From the NCBI RefSeq assembly GCF_000017585.1, contig NC_009714.1:1582663-1646662 (forward strand): a stretch of DNA of 64,000 bases, read 5' to 3'. Origin of the DNA: Campylobacter hominis ATCC BAA-381 (GTDB taxonomy: Bacteria > Campylobacterota > Campylobacteria > Campylobacterales > Campylobacteraceae). The translations under genes were made by a program, and so were the position numbers. Position 1 is the first letter of the stretch. Every line of letters begins with the position of its first letter. The notes beneath the pieces were generated by a model. It searched no databases, had not been told where the DNA came from, and was given only the letters and a program-made list of their open reading frames with translations. Of this stretch, positions 36,394 to 44,187 are shown piece by piece.

Positions 36394-36399
36394 TACAAT
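36394..36399 (+). promoter_or_regulatory. Candidate -10 of the ribA operon
   Basis: TACAAT inside TTTGGATACAATTAC lies 41 bases before the ribA ATG in the divergent gap with hemB. AATGGAG, about 12 bases before the start, could be the ribosome site. Confidence 0.45.
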
Positions 36400-36439
36400 T
36401 ACATTTTTGTAAGTTTATCACAAATGGAGTAAATTTTAA

Positions 36440-37021
36440 ATGAATATTGAAATTTCAAATGTTGCAAAGCTGCCGTCCCGCTTCGGTATGTTTAAAGTAC
36501 AGGCTTTTAAAGAAGATGAAAAAGAACATTTGGTAATAATAAAAGAACCTTACAAAGAGCCGGTAAATATAAGAATCCACTCGGAGTGTCTTACAGGCGA
36601 CGCTATCGGCAGTTTAAAATGCGATTGCAGAGATCAGCTTGAAGAGAGTTTGAAATTTATAGAAAAAAACGGCGGTATGGTAATTTATCTGCGTCAAGAA
36701 GGACGAAATATCGGACTTTTTAATAAAATAAACGCTTATAATTTACAAGACAAAGGACTTGATACGATTGAAGCAAATCATCAGCTTGGCTTCAAAACTG
36801 ATGAAAGAACATACGAAATAGTGGATTTTATCTTAAAATATTATAAAATAAAAAGTATAAATTTACTTACAAACAATCCTAAAAAACTTATGGGACTTCA
36901 TAATGTAAAAGTCGCCGCACGCGTGCCGATTATCATAAAACCGAATAAATTTAACGAAAAATATCTGCAAACCAAAAAAAACGAAATGGGGCATTTACTG
37001 GATGATAATAAAAAAGCCTGA
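36440..37021 (+). CDS. ribA: GTP cyclohydrolase II
   Basis: Opens the imidazole ring of GTP, the first step of the riboflavin pyrimidine branch. The 193-residue protein is the stand-alone form (no RibB fusion). It contains the zinc site CLTGDAIGSLKCDC (about residues 51-64) and the catalytic-region YLRQEGRNIGLFNKI. It overlaps rsmG by 20 bases. Confidence 0.95.
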   Translation: MNIEISNVAKLPSRFGMFKVQAFKEDEKEHLVIIKEPYKEPVNIRIHSECLTGDAIGSLKCDCRDQLEESLKFIEKNGGMVIYLRQEGRNIGLFNKINAYNLQDKGLDTIEANHQLGFKTDERTYEIVDFILKYYKIKSINLLTNNPKKLMGLHNVKVAARVPIIIKPNKFNEKYLQTKKNEMGHLLDDNKKA

Positions 37022-37553
37022 AAATTTTAACGAGCAGATAGAACAATTCGGCAAATGCCTGGAAAAATTTAACAAAATTCACAGTATAACAAACTACAAT
37101 GATTTAAGCGCCGTGATAGAAGATAGTCTCGAAGGACTGAAATTTATAACTGAAATGCCGAAAGTTGCTATTGATATCGGCTCAGGCGCAGGTTTTCCGG
37201 CGATATTTTTAGCGATGGTTCTACCTTATACGAAATGGCATCTTTTTGAACCTAATACAAAAAAAGCGGCATTTTTAACTTATGCGAAAGTAAATTTAAA
37301 ACTTAAAAACATTATAATCCATAACACAAAAATTGAGAATGAAACACCTTTTATCGCGGATTTAATCACTTCAAGGGCTGTAATGAAAGTGCCTGATTTG
37401 ATTAAAATTTCTCATGGATTTTTTGATACTCATACAAAGTTTCTGTTTTATAAAGGATCAAATGTAAAAGATGAGCTAGGAAATTTAAAAGCTGAAATTT
37501 TTGAAAATAATATGCGCAAATACGCACTTTTGAAGGGAAATGATGTTTGCTAA
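37002..37553 (+). CDS. rsmG: 16S rRNA (guanine527-N7)-methyltransferase
   Basis: RsmG methylates G527 of 16S rRNA; its loss gives low-level streptomycin resistance in many bacteria. The 183-residue Rossmann-fold protein has the SAM loop AIDIGSGAGFPAIFLA (about residues 57-72) and the TSRAV block. It is shorter than the E. coli enzyme (about 207). The start overlaps ribA by 20 bases; no better start is visible. Confidence 0.92.
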   Translation: MIIKKPENFNEQIEQFGKCLEKFNKIHSITNYNDLSAVIEDSLEGLKFITEMPKVAIDIGSGAGFPAIFLAMVLPYTKWHLFEPNTKKAAFLTYAKVNLKLKNIIIHNTKIENETPFIADLITSRAVMKVPDLIKISHGFFDTHTKFLFYKGSNVKDELGNLKAEIFENNMRKYALLKGNDVC

Positions 37554-37746
37554 ACTGTTTATGGCGATTTTAATAATTGCTTTGATTTATTTTTTTATAT
37601 TGCCTAAATTCCGCACGGGGAAAAATGACAAAAAAACGCAAAATTTCGTAGAATGTGAAAGCTGCCATATTTTCGGTAATATAGACGAAATGATAATTTC
37701 GGACGGCAAATATTTCTGTAAAGATTGCATAAAGGATAAAAAATGA
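37543..37746 (+). CDS. Small membrane protein with two CXXC pairs (PP0621-like)
   Basis: 67 residues from the second of two adjacent ATG codons, which is better spaced from AAGGGA; the first (37540) adds one Met. One transmembrane helix (about residues 2-21) is followed by a short tail with CESC and CKDC, a possible zinc-ribbon pair. This matches the small PP0621-type proteins. It overlaps rsmG by 11 bases and the next gene by 4. The function is unknown. Confidence 0.8.
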   Translation: MFAKLFMAILIIALIYFFILPKFRTGKNDKKTQNFVECESCHIFGNIDEMIISDGKYFCKDCIKDKK

Positions 37747-38195
37747 TAATAATAGGCGACAAAATTGTAAAATTTGAACCTTTTAATGAGATAAAAAGTA
37801 TGAGCCAAATTTCAAAATTTGATAATCTCCTTTTTAATTTCGATAGACAGAAAATCATTCTGGCACAAAATTTCAATAAAATTTTCAGCGTCCGCACAAA
37901 TAATATAAATGAAATTTTAATTGCAAACGCTGCAGGAGCGAAATTTATAGTGGTAAATTTCAAAACGGCGAAAACAGCGCAGGAGTTAGCGGAAAAATAT
38001 CTCTTTGATGCAAAAATCGCTGTTTATTTGCATTTTGAAAGAAATTTGAAAAAGCTTGCTCAAATCGGAGTCGACGCAGCGATTTTAAGTCCTGGAATAA
38101 ATAAAGTGGATTCAACAGTTTCAAACATAGCTTCAAAATTTAAAAATTTAAAACTGCCAAACCTACTGAAATTTAAGAAAAATATACAAAAGTAA
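37743..38195 (+). CDS. Hypothetical protein
   Basis: 150-residue soluble protein with no signal peptide, no membrane helix and no cysteine. The middle (FNKIFSVRTNNINEILIANAAG onward) alternates strand and helix, like a small Rossmann-type fold, but I recognise no family. A good AAGGAT site lies before the ATG, and the 4-base overlap with the preceding gene shows that it is the last member of the ribA-rsmG unit. Campylobacter genomes carry similarly placed genes, as far as I recall. Confidence 0.75.
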   Translation: MIIIGDKIVKFEPFNEIKSMSQISKFDNLLFNFDRQKIILAQNFNKIFSVRTNNINEILIANAAGAKFIVVNFKTAKTAQELAEKYLFDAKIAVYLHFERNLKKLAQIGVDAAILSPGINKVDSTVSNIASKFKNLKLPNLLKFKKNIQK

Positions 38196-38417
38196 AATTT
38201 TATTTATAAAATTGATTTTCAAATACACTGTAATAGTAAAAATCAATTAAAATTCTTTATAAACACTTTATTTTTGCAACTTTAATTCTTTTAAATTCAA
38301 AAAATTTAATATTTTATTACAAATTAGATTGTGTTTTTTTGTCTCATTTATCGATATTCTTATAAATAAGCTATAAAAATAAATATAAAAAACGGATGCA
38401 AAATTATAAAAAAGTGC

Positions 38418-38423
38418 TATAAT
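38418..38423 (+). promoter_or_regulatory. Extended -10 promoter of the 39-residue gene
   Basis: TGCTATAAT (TG at 38415-38416) is identical to the ridA extended -10. The predicted transcript has a leader of about 47 bases with a hairpin at 38434-38454 (TTATAGAA / TTCTATAA), then AAGGA and the ATG at 38477. Confidence 0.7.
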
Positions 38424-38476
38424 TCCGCCTCAATTATAGAAAAGAATTCTATAAAATTCATACGAAAGGATTAAAA

Positions 38477-38596
38477 ATGTCAAAAACAAAAATGAACAAG
38501 AAACAAACACCTAAAGATGCTGCTTCTAAAACATCAAAAGATGACAAAAAATGCAGTGAACATACAAAATCCTGCAAAGATCAATCTAAAAAATAA
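38477..38596 (+). CDS. Small Lys-rich, two-cysteine protein (39 aa)
   Basis: A 40-codon frame with its own extended -10 promoter, a GAAAGGA ribosome site 7 bases upstream of the ATG, and a hairpin downstream. About a third of its residues are lysine, and the only cysteines lie in KCSEHTKSC near the C-terminus, with a histidine between them, a possible metal or redox site. It has no hydrophobic segment, so it should be cytoplasmic, and is probably disordered or nucleic-acid-bound. I recognise no family. Genuine expression is supported by the signals around it, not by homology. Confidence 0.65.
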   Translation: MSKTKMNKKQTPKDAASKTSKDDKKCSEHTKSCKDQSKK

Positions 38597-38611
38597 AAAA
38601 GATTGTTAAAA

Positions 38612-38650
38612 AGCGATAGAAACCATGTCTTTAGACCAGGCTTCTATCGC
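38612..38650 (+). terminator. Hairpin downstream of the 39-residue gene
   Basis: A 9-bp outer stem (GCGATAGAA / TTCTATCGC) encloses 21 bases that can form a smaller GTC-TTTA-GAC stem. It starts 15 bases after the stop codon. There is no clean T-run, so it may stabilise the mRNA 3' end rather than terminate. Confidence 0.5.
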
Positions 38651-38760
38651 ATAAAATTTTAAATCAACTAAATTTTAATTATCATTAAAAAATAGCTATT
38701 AAAATTCCAAATAAAAATTTTACTGTTTTTTTAAATAAATATGGATTATATCTGTAACGT

Positions 38761-38784
38761 ATAAGGCATAAATTTATGCCTTAT
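38761..38784. repeat. Perfect 24-base palindrome after the prepilin-like gene
   Basis: ATAAGGCATAAATTTATGCCTTAT is fully self-complementary (12 bp per arm, no loop), 8 bases beyond the stop of the minus-strand gene at 38793. As RNA it could be a terminator stem, but no T-run follows on either strand. As DNA it could be a regulator or methylation site. Confidence 0.6.
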
Positions 38785-38792
38785 AAAAATGA

Positions 38793-39260
38793 TCAATCTT
38801 CCAAATAAAAATTACTGCTTGAATATTGTTGAAATTCGCTTGATTGTTGAAATTGTTCGCAAAGCTCACGCTTATGATTTTCAGGCTCGACAGTAAGGTA
38901 AATACCTTTATCATCTTTTTTAAATATAATTCTAGCGCACACTATCATATTTCCTTTATCTTTTGAGCCGCCAATACTGAAATCAATCGGTTTGTCTATT
39001 TGAGGAACGCTATTCCAATCGGCTTCGCTAAAAGAATCTTTGAGCGAAATATTTTTTATGCTTGAGTTTAAAGAACGAAGTTCGCCTTGCGCGAAATAAT
39101 CACTTTTGATATCTTCGTAAGCCCCTTTTAAAAGCATTCCGCTTGCCATTCCAAGAGTGCCGTCCTTCACAGCATTTACTTTAGGCATTACAACCTTTAC
39201 AATCACAAAAATTATGATCAACAAAAACACAATCGAACCGATACTAAAACCTTTTTTCAT
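38793..39260 (-). CDS. Exported/membrane protein with prepilin-like N-terminus
   Basis: 155 residues. The N-terminus MKKGFSIGSIVFLLIIIFVI resembles a type IV prepilin or pseudopilin leader (short basic head, G|F junction, long hydrophobic helix), but the position-5 glutamate of major pilins is absent, so this may instead be a plain N-terminal anchor. The rest is soluble with two cysteines (VCARI, LCEQF). Campylobacters use pseudopilins in their Cts DNA-uptake system; a link is possible but unproven. It overlaps the 78-residue gene upstream by 4 bases. Confidence 0.65.
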   Translation of the reverse strand: MKKGFSIGSIVFLLIIIFVIVKVVMPKVNAVKDGTLGMASGMLLKGAYEDIKSDYFAQGELRSLNSSIKNISLKDSFSEADWNSVPQIDKPIDFSIGGSKDKGNMIVCARIIFKKDDKGIYLTVEPENHKRELCEQFQQSSEFQQYSSSNFYLED

Positions 39261-39493
39261 ATTTTTTCCTTTCCGTTTTCACTGATTAGCGAATCAATTT
39301 TTTTAATATCCAAGAAATTTTCATAGCTTTTTTGGATAAAAGCTTCCAAAAGTTTGCCTGCATCAATAAATTTTGTTCCGTTCATCAAATTGTTCAATTC
39401 ATTTTCAAATGCTTTAGCAAAATCATCTTCCAAATTTATGGTATAAGACTTCGAAAGTGAACTGTTCACAATTTTGACAACTATTTTTTTCAT
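39257..39493 (-). CDS. Hypothetical protein, 78 aa
   Basis: Small soluble acidic protein without cysteines, signal peptide or recognised domain; the sequence suggests a beta strand pair followed by helices (DDFAKAFENELNNLM). It overlaps both neighbours by 4 bases, so it is made together with the coiled-coil protein upstream and the prepilin-like protein downstream. The coupling supports a shared function that I cannot name. Confidence 0.7.
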   Translation of the reverse strand: MKKIVVKIVNSSLSKSYTINLEDDFAKAFENELNNLMNGTKFIDAGKLLEAFIQKSYENFLDIKKIDSLISENGKEKI

Positions 39494-39723
39494 TTTTGCA
39501 AGACTTCATCTATTTCTTTAAATAATTCATCATCATTCAAAACGCGCTCATTAGCATCGTTTTCAAGCTTACTAATTTGTATGCTAAGCGCTTCATTTTG
39601 ACCTTTTAAAGCGACTAAATCATTTCTTAGCGTTTCGTTTTGAGCTTTTAATTCTTTAAATGTTTTGATAAGCTCTGCAACCTTTTGAGCCAACGAAACT
39701 TTTTTTACATCATTTTCAAACAT
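39490..39723 (-). CDS. Coiled-coil protein, 77 aa
   Basis: Starts at the ATG at 39723 (MFENDVKKVSLAQKV), which follows AAGG; a 39-residue in-frame extension into the uvrB upstream region lacks a ribosome site and is rejected. Residues about 10-60 form a heptad-rich coiled coil (ELIKTFKELKAQNETLRNDL). It is the first gene of a three-gene unit divergent from uvrB. It resembles small coiled-coil division or scaffold proteins only in general character. Confidence 0.72.
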   Translation of the reverse strand: MFENDVKKVSLAQKVAELIKTFKELKAQNETLRNDLVALKGQNEALSIQISKLENDANERVLNDDELFKEIDEVLQK

Positions 39724-39799
39724 AGCTAACCTTTTTTTGATATAATTTATGATTTTAGCATAAAATTTATAAAATTCTACGAAATAGTTGGAGAAAACT

Positions 39800-41773
39800 T
39801 TGAAAAATTTTGAAATTGTCAGTAAATTCTCGCCAAGCAAAGATCAACAAAATGCGATTGAAAATATAACCGCATCAATAAAAAACGGAAATAAATATCA
39901 AACTTTATTAGGTGTTACCGGTTCAGGCAAAACTTTTACAATGGCAAATATTATAAAAAATTTACAAATGCCTGCTTTGATAATGACACACAATAAATCC
40001 CTTGCAGCACAGCTTTACAGCGAATTTAAAGGCTTTTTTCCAAAAAATCACATTGAATATTTTATAAGTTATTATGACTATTATCAGCCCGAAGCCTACA
40101 TTCCGCGTCAGGATCTTTTTATAGAAAAAGACAGTTCTATAAATGATGAATTGGAGCGTCTTAGACTTTCTGCTACGGCAAGTTTGCTTAGTTTTGACGA
40201 TGTTGTAACAATAGCTTCCGTTTCAGCGAATTACGGATTAGGAAATCCTGCAGAATATCAAGGAATGGTACTGTTTTTAGAGATAAATAAGAAATTCAGT
40301 CTTAAATTTCTGCTTAGAAAACTTGTGGATATGGGATACAGCAGAAACGACACATATTTTGATCGCGGAGATTTTCGCGTAAACGGCGATATAATAGATA
40401 TTTATCCTGCATATTTTAACGATGAAGCGATTAGACTTGAATTTTTCGGCGATGAACTTGATGATATGTATCATTTCGATGTGATTGAAAACAAAAAAAC
40501 TCAAAATTTAAAAAAATTTATCTTATATCCGACTTCACAATTTATAGTAGGCGAAAATCGTTTGAAAGAGGCGATAAAAGGGATAGAAAACGAACTTGGC
40601 GAAAGACTTGAATTTTTTAATGATAATGGCAAATTGGTTGAAGCGCAAAGATTAAAGCAAAGAGTGGATTTTGATCTTGAAATGCTGGAATCTACAGGAA
40701 TGTGCAAAGGAATCGAAAATTATGCAAGATATTTAACAGGTCAAAATGCAGGCGAAACACCATATTCACTCTTCGATTATTATGAAATCAAAGGAATGGA
40801 TTATTTGGTTATCATTGATGAAAGCCATGTGAGTTTGCCGCAATTTCGCGGTATGTATGCAGGTGATAGAAGCCGCAAAGAAACACTTGTTGAGTATGGT
40901 TTCAGACTTCCTTCCGCGCTTGATAACCGCCCTTTGATGTTTGATGAGTTTATAAATAAACGCGCCAAATTTCTTTTTGTTTCGGCTACACCGAACGATT
41001 ACGAGCTTGAACTCAGCAAAGACCATGTTTATTACCAAATTTTACGTCCTACAGGACTTCTTGACCCTGAGATTGTTTTAAAAGACAGTGATAATCAAGT
41101 GGAAATTTTATATGATATGGCAAAAGAGGTTATCGCCGATAATGAAAGAGTTTTAGTAACCGTGCTGACAAAAAAAATGGCTGAAGAGCTTAGTAAATAT
41201 TATCTGGAACTTGGCCTTAAAGTAAAATATATGCATTCCGATATCGACGCAATTGAGCGAAACGAGTTGATTCGAGGACTTAGAACCGGAGATTTTGATA
41301 TGCTGATCGGCATAAATTTACTTCGCGAAGGTCTTGATCTGCCTGAAGTCAGTTTGATTGCGATAATGGACGCCGATAAAGAGGGTTTTTTAAGATCGCG
41401 CACGAGTCTTATCCAAACAATGGGGCGGGCTGCAAGAAATGTAAATGGAAAAGTGGTAATGTTTTGCAAAAAAATCACAAATTCCATGAAAGAAGCCATT
41501 GAAATAACTCAAAAAAGAAGAAAATATCAAGACGAATACAACAAAACACACAATATAACACCGAAATCCGTCAGCAGAAATGTGGAGGAAAGCTTAAAAC
41601 TTGACGACACTGAAGCAATCGATAGAGCTATGAAAGCGGAAAAAATGCCTTCAAGCGAACGGGCGAAAATCGTTAAAGATTTGCGAAAACAGATGATGGA
41701 AGCCGCCGATAAATTGGAATTTGAAAAAGCGGCGGCTTTACGCGACGAGATTAAAAAGATGAGAAAATTGTAA
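39800..41773 (+). CDS. uvrB: Excinuclease ABC subunit B
   Basis: UvrB verifies DNA damage and loads UvrC in nucleotide excision repair. It is 657 residues from a TTG at 39800 ([16 protein letters not shown]), which sits correctly behind GGAG; another TTG at 39788 is upstream of that site and unlikely. Walker A GVTGSGKT lies at residues 38-45, the damage-probing beta-hairpin region [14 protein letters not shown] follows, and the C-terminal UVR motif ([20 protein letters not shown]) that contacts UvrC is intact. No other uvr gene lies nearby. Confidence 0.96.
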   Translation: MKNFEIVSKFSPSKDQQNAIENITASIKNGNKYQTLLGVTGSGKTFTMANIIKNLQMPALIMTHNKSLAAQLYSEFKGFFPKNHIEYFISYYDYYQPEAYIPRQDLFIEKDSSINDELERLRLSATASLLSFDDVVTIASVSANYGLGNPAEYQGMVLFLEINKKFSLKFLLRKLVDMGYSRNDTYFDRGDFRVNGDIIDIYPAYFNDEAIRLEFFGDELDDMYHFDVIENKKTQNLKKFILYPTSQFIVGENRLKEAIKGIENELGERLEFFNDNGKLVEAQRLKQRVDFDLEMLESTGMCKGIENYARYLTGQNAGETPYSLFDYYEIKGMDYLVIIDESHVSLPQFRGMYAGDRSRKETLVEYGFRLPSALDNRPLMFDEFINKRAKFLFVSATPNDYELELSKDHVYYQILRPTGLLDPEIVLKDSDNQVEILYDMAKEVIADNERVLVTVLTKKMAEELSKYYLELGLKVKYMHSDIDAIERNELIRGLRTGDFDMLIGINLLREGLDLPEVSLIAIMDADKEGFLRSRTSLIQTMGRAARNVNGKVVMFCKKITNSMKEAIEITQKRRKYQDEYNKTHNITPKSVSRNVEESLKLDDTEAIDRAMKAEKMPSSERAKIVKDLRKQMMEAADKLEFEKAAALRDEIKKMRKL

Positions 41774-42021
41774 GATTTTGGCACCATAAAAGCATTTTTT
41801 AAATTTTCAATAAATCGGATATTTAAAAATTTCAGAAAAATAATTTATATTTTTTATTGTAAAAATTTTTTAATACATATTATAATGAAAATTTTATGAG
41901 ATATTTTTGATTAAACCATATTCAGTTTTACAGAATTTTAAAAAGAATTGTTAATAATCGGTAATAAAATAGTAATCTTTCGGTAAATTTTATAAAATTT
42001 TAAGCAAAAAATTAAATTTTA

Positions 42022-42027
42022 TATGAT
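42022..42027 (+). promoter_or_regulatory. Candidate -10 of the porin gene
   Basis: TATGAT lies 33 bases before the porin ATG, with AAGGAG as ribosome site. The 287 bases between uvrB and the porin are otherwise very AT-rich, and I see no other gene. Confidence 0.5.
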
Positions 42028-42060
42028 AAACTTACGGCATATTTTTTTAAGGAGTTCTAA

Positions 42061-43326
42061 ATGAAACTATTAAAACTTAGTTTAGTTGCAGCTCTTGCTG
42101 CAGGTGCTCTTGCTACAACTGCAAGCGCTGTTCCACTAGAAGAAGCTATCAAAGATGTAGATGTAAGCGGATTTATGCGTTTACGATATACAGCTGATGA
42201 GGCTGATAAATCTGTAAACAATGAGAAAAAAAAGGTGTCTGATGCTAAATGGAATATCAAATCTGTAATTGATTTCAAAGCAAAAGTTGATGATAATTTC
42301 TTTGCAGTAGCAGGTGTAAGATATGGTAACGACGGCGGTGCTACAGAGTATGGATACAATAGCGGTAATGGAAACTTTGGTGATGGTGTTTATAATAATA
42401 CTGCAGATGATCAATTTGATATGTATAGAGCATATATCGGATATACAGTAGGTAATACTACAGTTCAACTAGGTCGCCAAAATGTATTTTCATTCTTTAC
42501 AGATGATATGTATGGTGACGGTTTGTTTGTTCTAAACAGTGATATCCAAGGTTTAACTCTAGGTGCTTTATGGATGGATGCTCTTGAGCAAGATGGTGAT
42601 ATAAGTTCAAATGGCTTAGATGCAGGGGAATTACTTGAAGATCCAGCTCTTAAAGGACAAGATGCGATTCATGCTTTAACAGGAAAAAGAGTTACAGATC
42701 ACGATTTATATGGTGTAGGTGCTATCGGCTCTTATGATCCTGTATCTTTCCAACTTTGGTATGCATATTTGAACGATGTAGTAGGCTTGTTTGCTGTTGA
42801 ACTAGGTGCAAATTTTGATGTAAATGATGACGTTACAGTCGGTTTAAAAGGTCAATATGGATTTGCAAATTTTGACAATGATTTTGCCGATACAATAGGA
42901 GTAGATGATTCTAATTTCTTCGGCTTTGAAGCTTCTGCAAATATTGATTTCTTTGATATGTCAGCCGGCTATGTAAATTACTCTGCAAGCGATGATGAGA
43001 GTGTAAGTTTAAGTTCATTTGAAGATAGTGGAAGCTTTATCAAAGCTGGTGAAGAACTAGTTGATTATGCACTATATGAAGGTAAAAATGATTACTGGTT
43101 TGTAACAGCAGGCGTTACTATCCCTGATACAGGTTTAAGAATCGGTGCTGATTATGTGGATGGCTCATTCGGAGAAGATGGTGATTATGATGCATCAGAA
43201 GTTGTTGCAAGAATTGATTACAAATACAATGAAAAACTTAAATTCAAAACATGGTATTCATACATTGATCAAGATAGTGGCGATGATGACAATAGATTCA
43301 GATTTGAAGCAAAATACAGTTTCTAA
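42061..43326 (+). CDS. porA: Major outer membrane porin (MOMP/PorA type)
   Basis: 421-residue outer-membrane beta-barrel with a Sec signal peptide (cleavage near AASA|VPLEE, residue 23) and N-terminus VDVSGFMRLRYT, as in Campylobacter MOMP. Alternating hydrophobic strands are separated by acidic loops rich in Asp and Gly (for example DQDSGDDDNRF), and the terminal residue is Phe, the usual BAM signal. MOMP is the dominant general porin and a major surface antigen. It has its own promoter and a UUCG-loop terminator, so it is monocistronic and probably very highly expressed. Confidence 0.93.
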   Translation: MKLLKLSLVAALAAGALATTASAVPLEEAIKDVDVSGFMRLRYTADEADKSVNNEKKKVSDAKWNIKSVIDFKAKVDDNFFAVAGVRYGNDGGATEYGYNSGNGNFGDGVYNNTADDQFDMYRAYIGYTVGNTTVQLGRQNVFSFFTDDMYGDGLFVLNSDIQGLTLGALWMDALEQDGDISSNGLDAGELLEDPALKGQDAIHALTGKRVTDHDLYGVGAIGSYDPVSFQLWYAYLNDVVGLFAVELGANFDVNDDVTVGLKGQYGFANFDNDFADTIGVDDSNFFGFEASANIDFFDMSAGYVNYSASDDESVSLSSFEDSGSFIKAGEELVDYALYEGKNDYWFVTAGVTIPDTGLRIGADYVDGSFGEDGDYDASEVVARIDYKYNEKLKFKTWYSYIDQDSGDDDNRFRFEAKYSF

Positions 43327-43353
43327 TCGTTTAACTATTTGAGTTAAAATATT

Positions 43354-43378
43354 GGCGTAGCTTCGGCTGCGCCTTTTT
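43354..43378 (+). terminator. Porin terminator with TTCG tetraloop
   Basis: GGCGTAGC-TTCG-GCTGCGCC, an 8-bp stem with one T-G pair, followed by TTTTT, 27 bases after the porin stop. The UUCG tetraloop makes it unusually stable. Confidence 0.93.
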
Positions 43379-43401
43379 AAATTTAAGACAAGGAAAAATT
43401 T

Positions 43402-43965
43402 ATGAAAATTATTAAAATTTCATTTTTGTTATGTTTTTTAGCATTCAGTGCTTATGCAGATGATGAAAAAACTTATGTATTTGAAGCTAAAGGTGAGTTT
43501 GGCGAAGAATTAAAAGAGCTTATTCAAAAGCATAGTAAAGATGAAAATGTCAAAATAAATATATATGAAAAAAATCAAAATGTAGGCGATAGTCGCTTTT
43601 TAGGCACCGGAATAAATACAAATATCAAATACACAGCCGAAAAAGGTAAAAAAATATTTTTAGAAAAATGTGCAAGATGTCACGGTGAAAACGGCGAAAA
43701 ACGTGCTTATGGAACTTCTGCAAAACTTAAAAATATAGATGCTGAGGCAATTGCGGTAAGAGTAGCAAAATATACATCGGATTTTGATTTTGGCGGAGCG
43801 AACAAAGGCCTTATGCAACAAATTGCAGCTAGAACAAGCTCAACTGAAGTAGGATATATAATCGCATATCTAAAAGGTGAAAATTCATATATTTTCAAAA
43901 GTTCACGAGAAAAAAATACGGAAATTCAAACAAGTCCGACTGAACATGGAACTTATCTAAAATAG
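43402..43965 (+). CDS. Periplasmic monoheme cytochrome c
   Basis: 187 residues: signal peptide (cleavage near AYA|DD, residue 19), about 55 residues without a recognised motif, then a class I cytochrome c domain with CARCH at 90-94 preceded by the usual KGKKIFLEKC helix. The axial methionine could be in GLMQQ (about residue 138). The domain is small, so it is probably a soluble electron shuttle. A strong hairpin follows the stop, making it a single-gene unit behind the porin terminator. Confidence 0.85.
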   Translation: MKIIKISFLLCFLAFSAYADDEKTYVFEAKGEFGEELKELIQKHSKDENVKINIYEKNQNVGDSRFLGTGINTNIKYTAEKGKKIFLEKCARCHGENGEKRAYGTSAKLKNIDAEAIAVRVAKYTSDFDFGGANKGLMQQIAARTSSTEVGYIIAYLKGENSYIFKSSREKNTEIQTSPTEHGTYLK

Positions 43966-43971
43966 ATTTAT

Positions 43972-43997
43972 CGTAAAAATTTTATAAAATTTTTACG
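43972..43997 (+). terminator. Terminator after the monoheme cytochrome gene
   Basis: A 12-bp perfect stem (CGTAAAAATTTT / AAAATTTTTACG) with a 2-base centre lies 6 bases after the stop, followed by CTTATTATTT. Confidence 0.75.
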
Positions 43998-44155
43998 CTT
44001 ATTATTTAAGTTAAAAATATCAATAAATTTTTAAAAATTTATATAAACAATAAAATTTAATATATTTTATTTTCAAAATATATTAAATTTTACAAAAAAC
44101 CGAAATCTTAAAAATTTACCAATTATTATAAAACAGAATTTAAGCTTTTAAATAT

Positions 44156-44161
44156 TACAAT
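44156..44161 (+). promoter_or_regulatory. Candidate -10 of glnA
   Basis: TACAAT lies 26 bases before the glnA ATG, ahead of an AAGGAG site. No sigma54 -24/-12 pair (GG-N10-GC) is evident, so nitrogen control through sigma54 is not suggested by the sequence. Confidence 0.45.
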
Positions 44162-44187
44162 GTGACAAAAATTTTCAAGGAGAAAGA

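Noticed and set aside
39724-39840. N-terminal extension of the coiled-coil protein by 39 residues
   Set aside because: It has no ribosome site, overlaps the uvrB start region, and the downstream ATG has AAGG.
44101-44187. Sigma54 promoter before glnA
   Set aside because: No GG-N10-GC pair could be found in the AT-rich spacer; a sigma70-like -10 explains the start.
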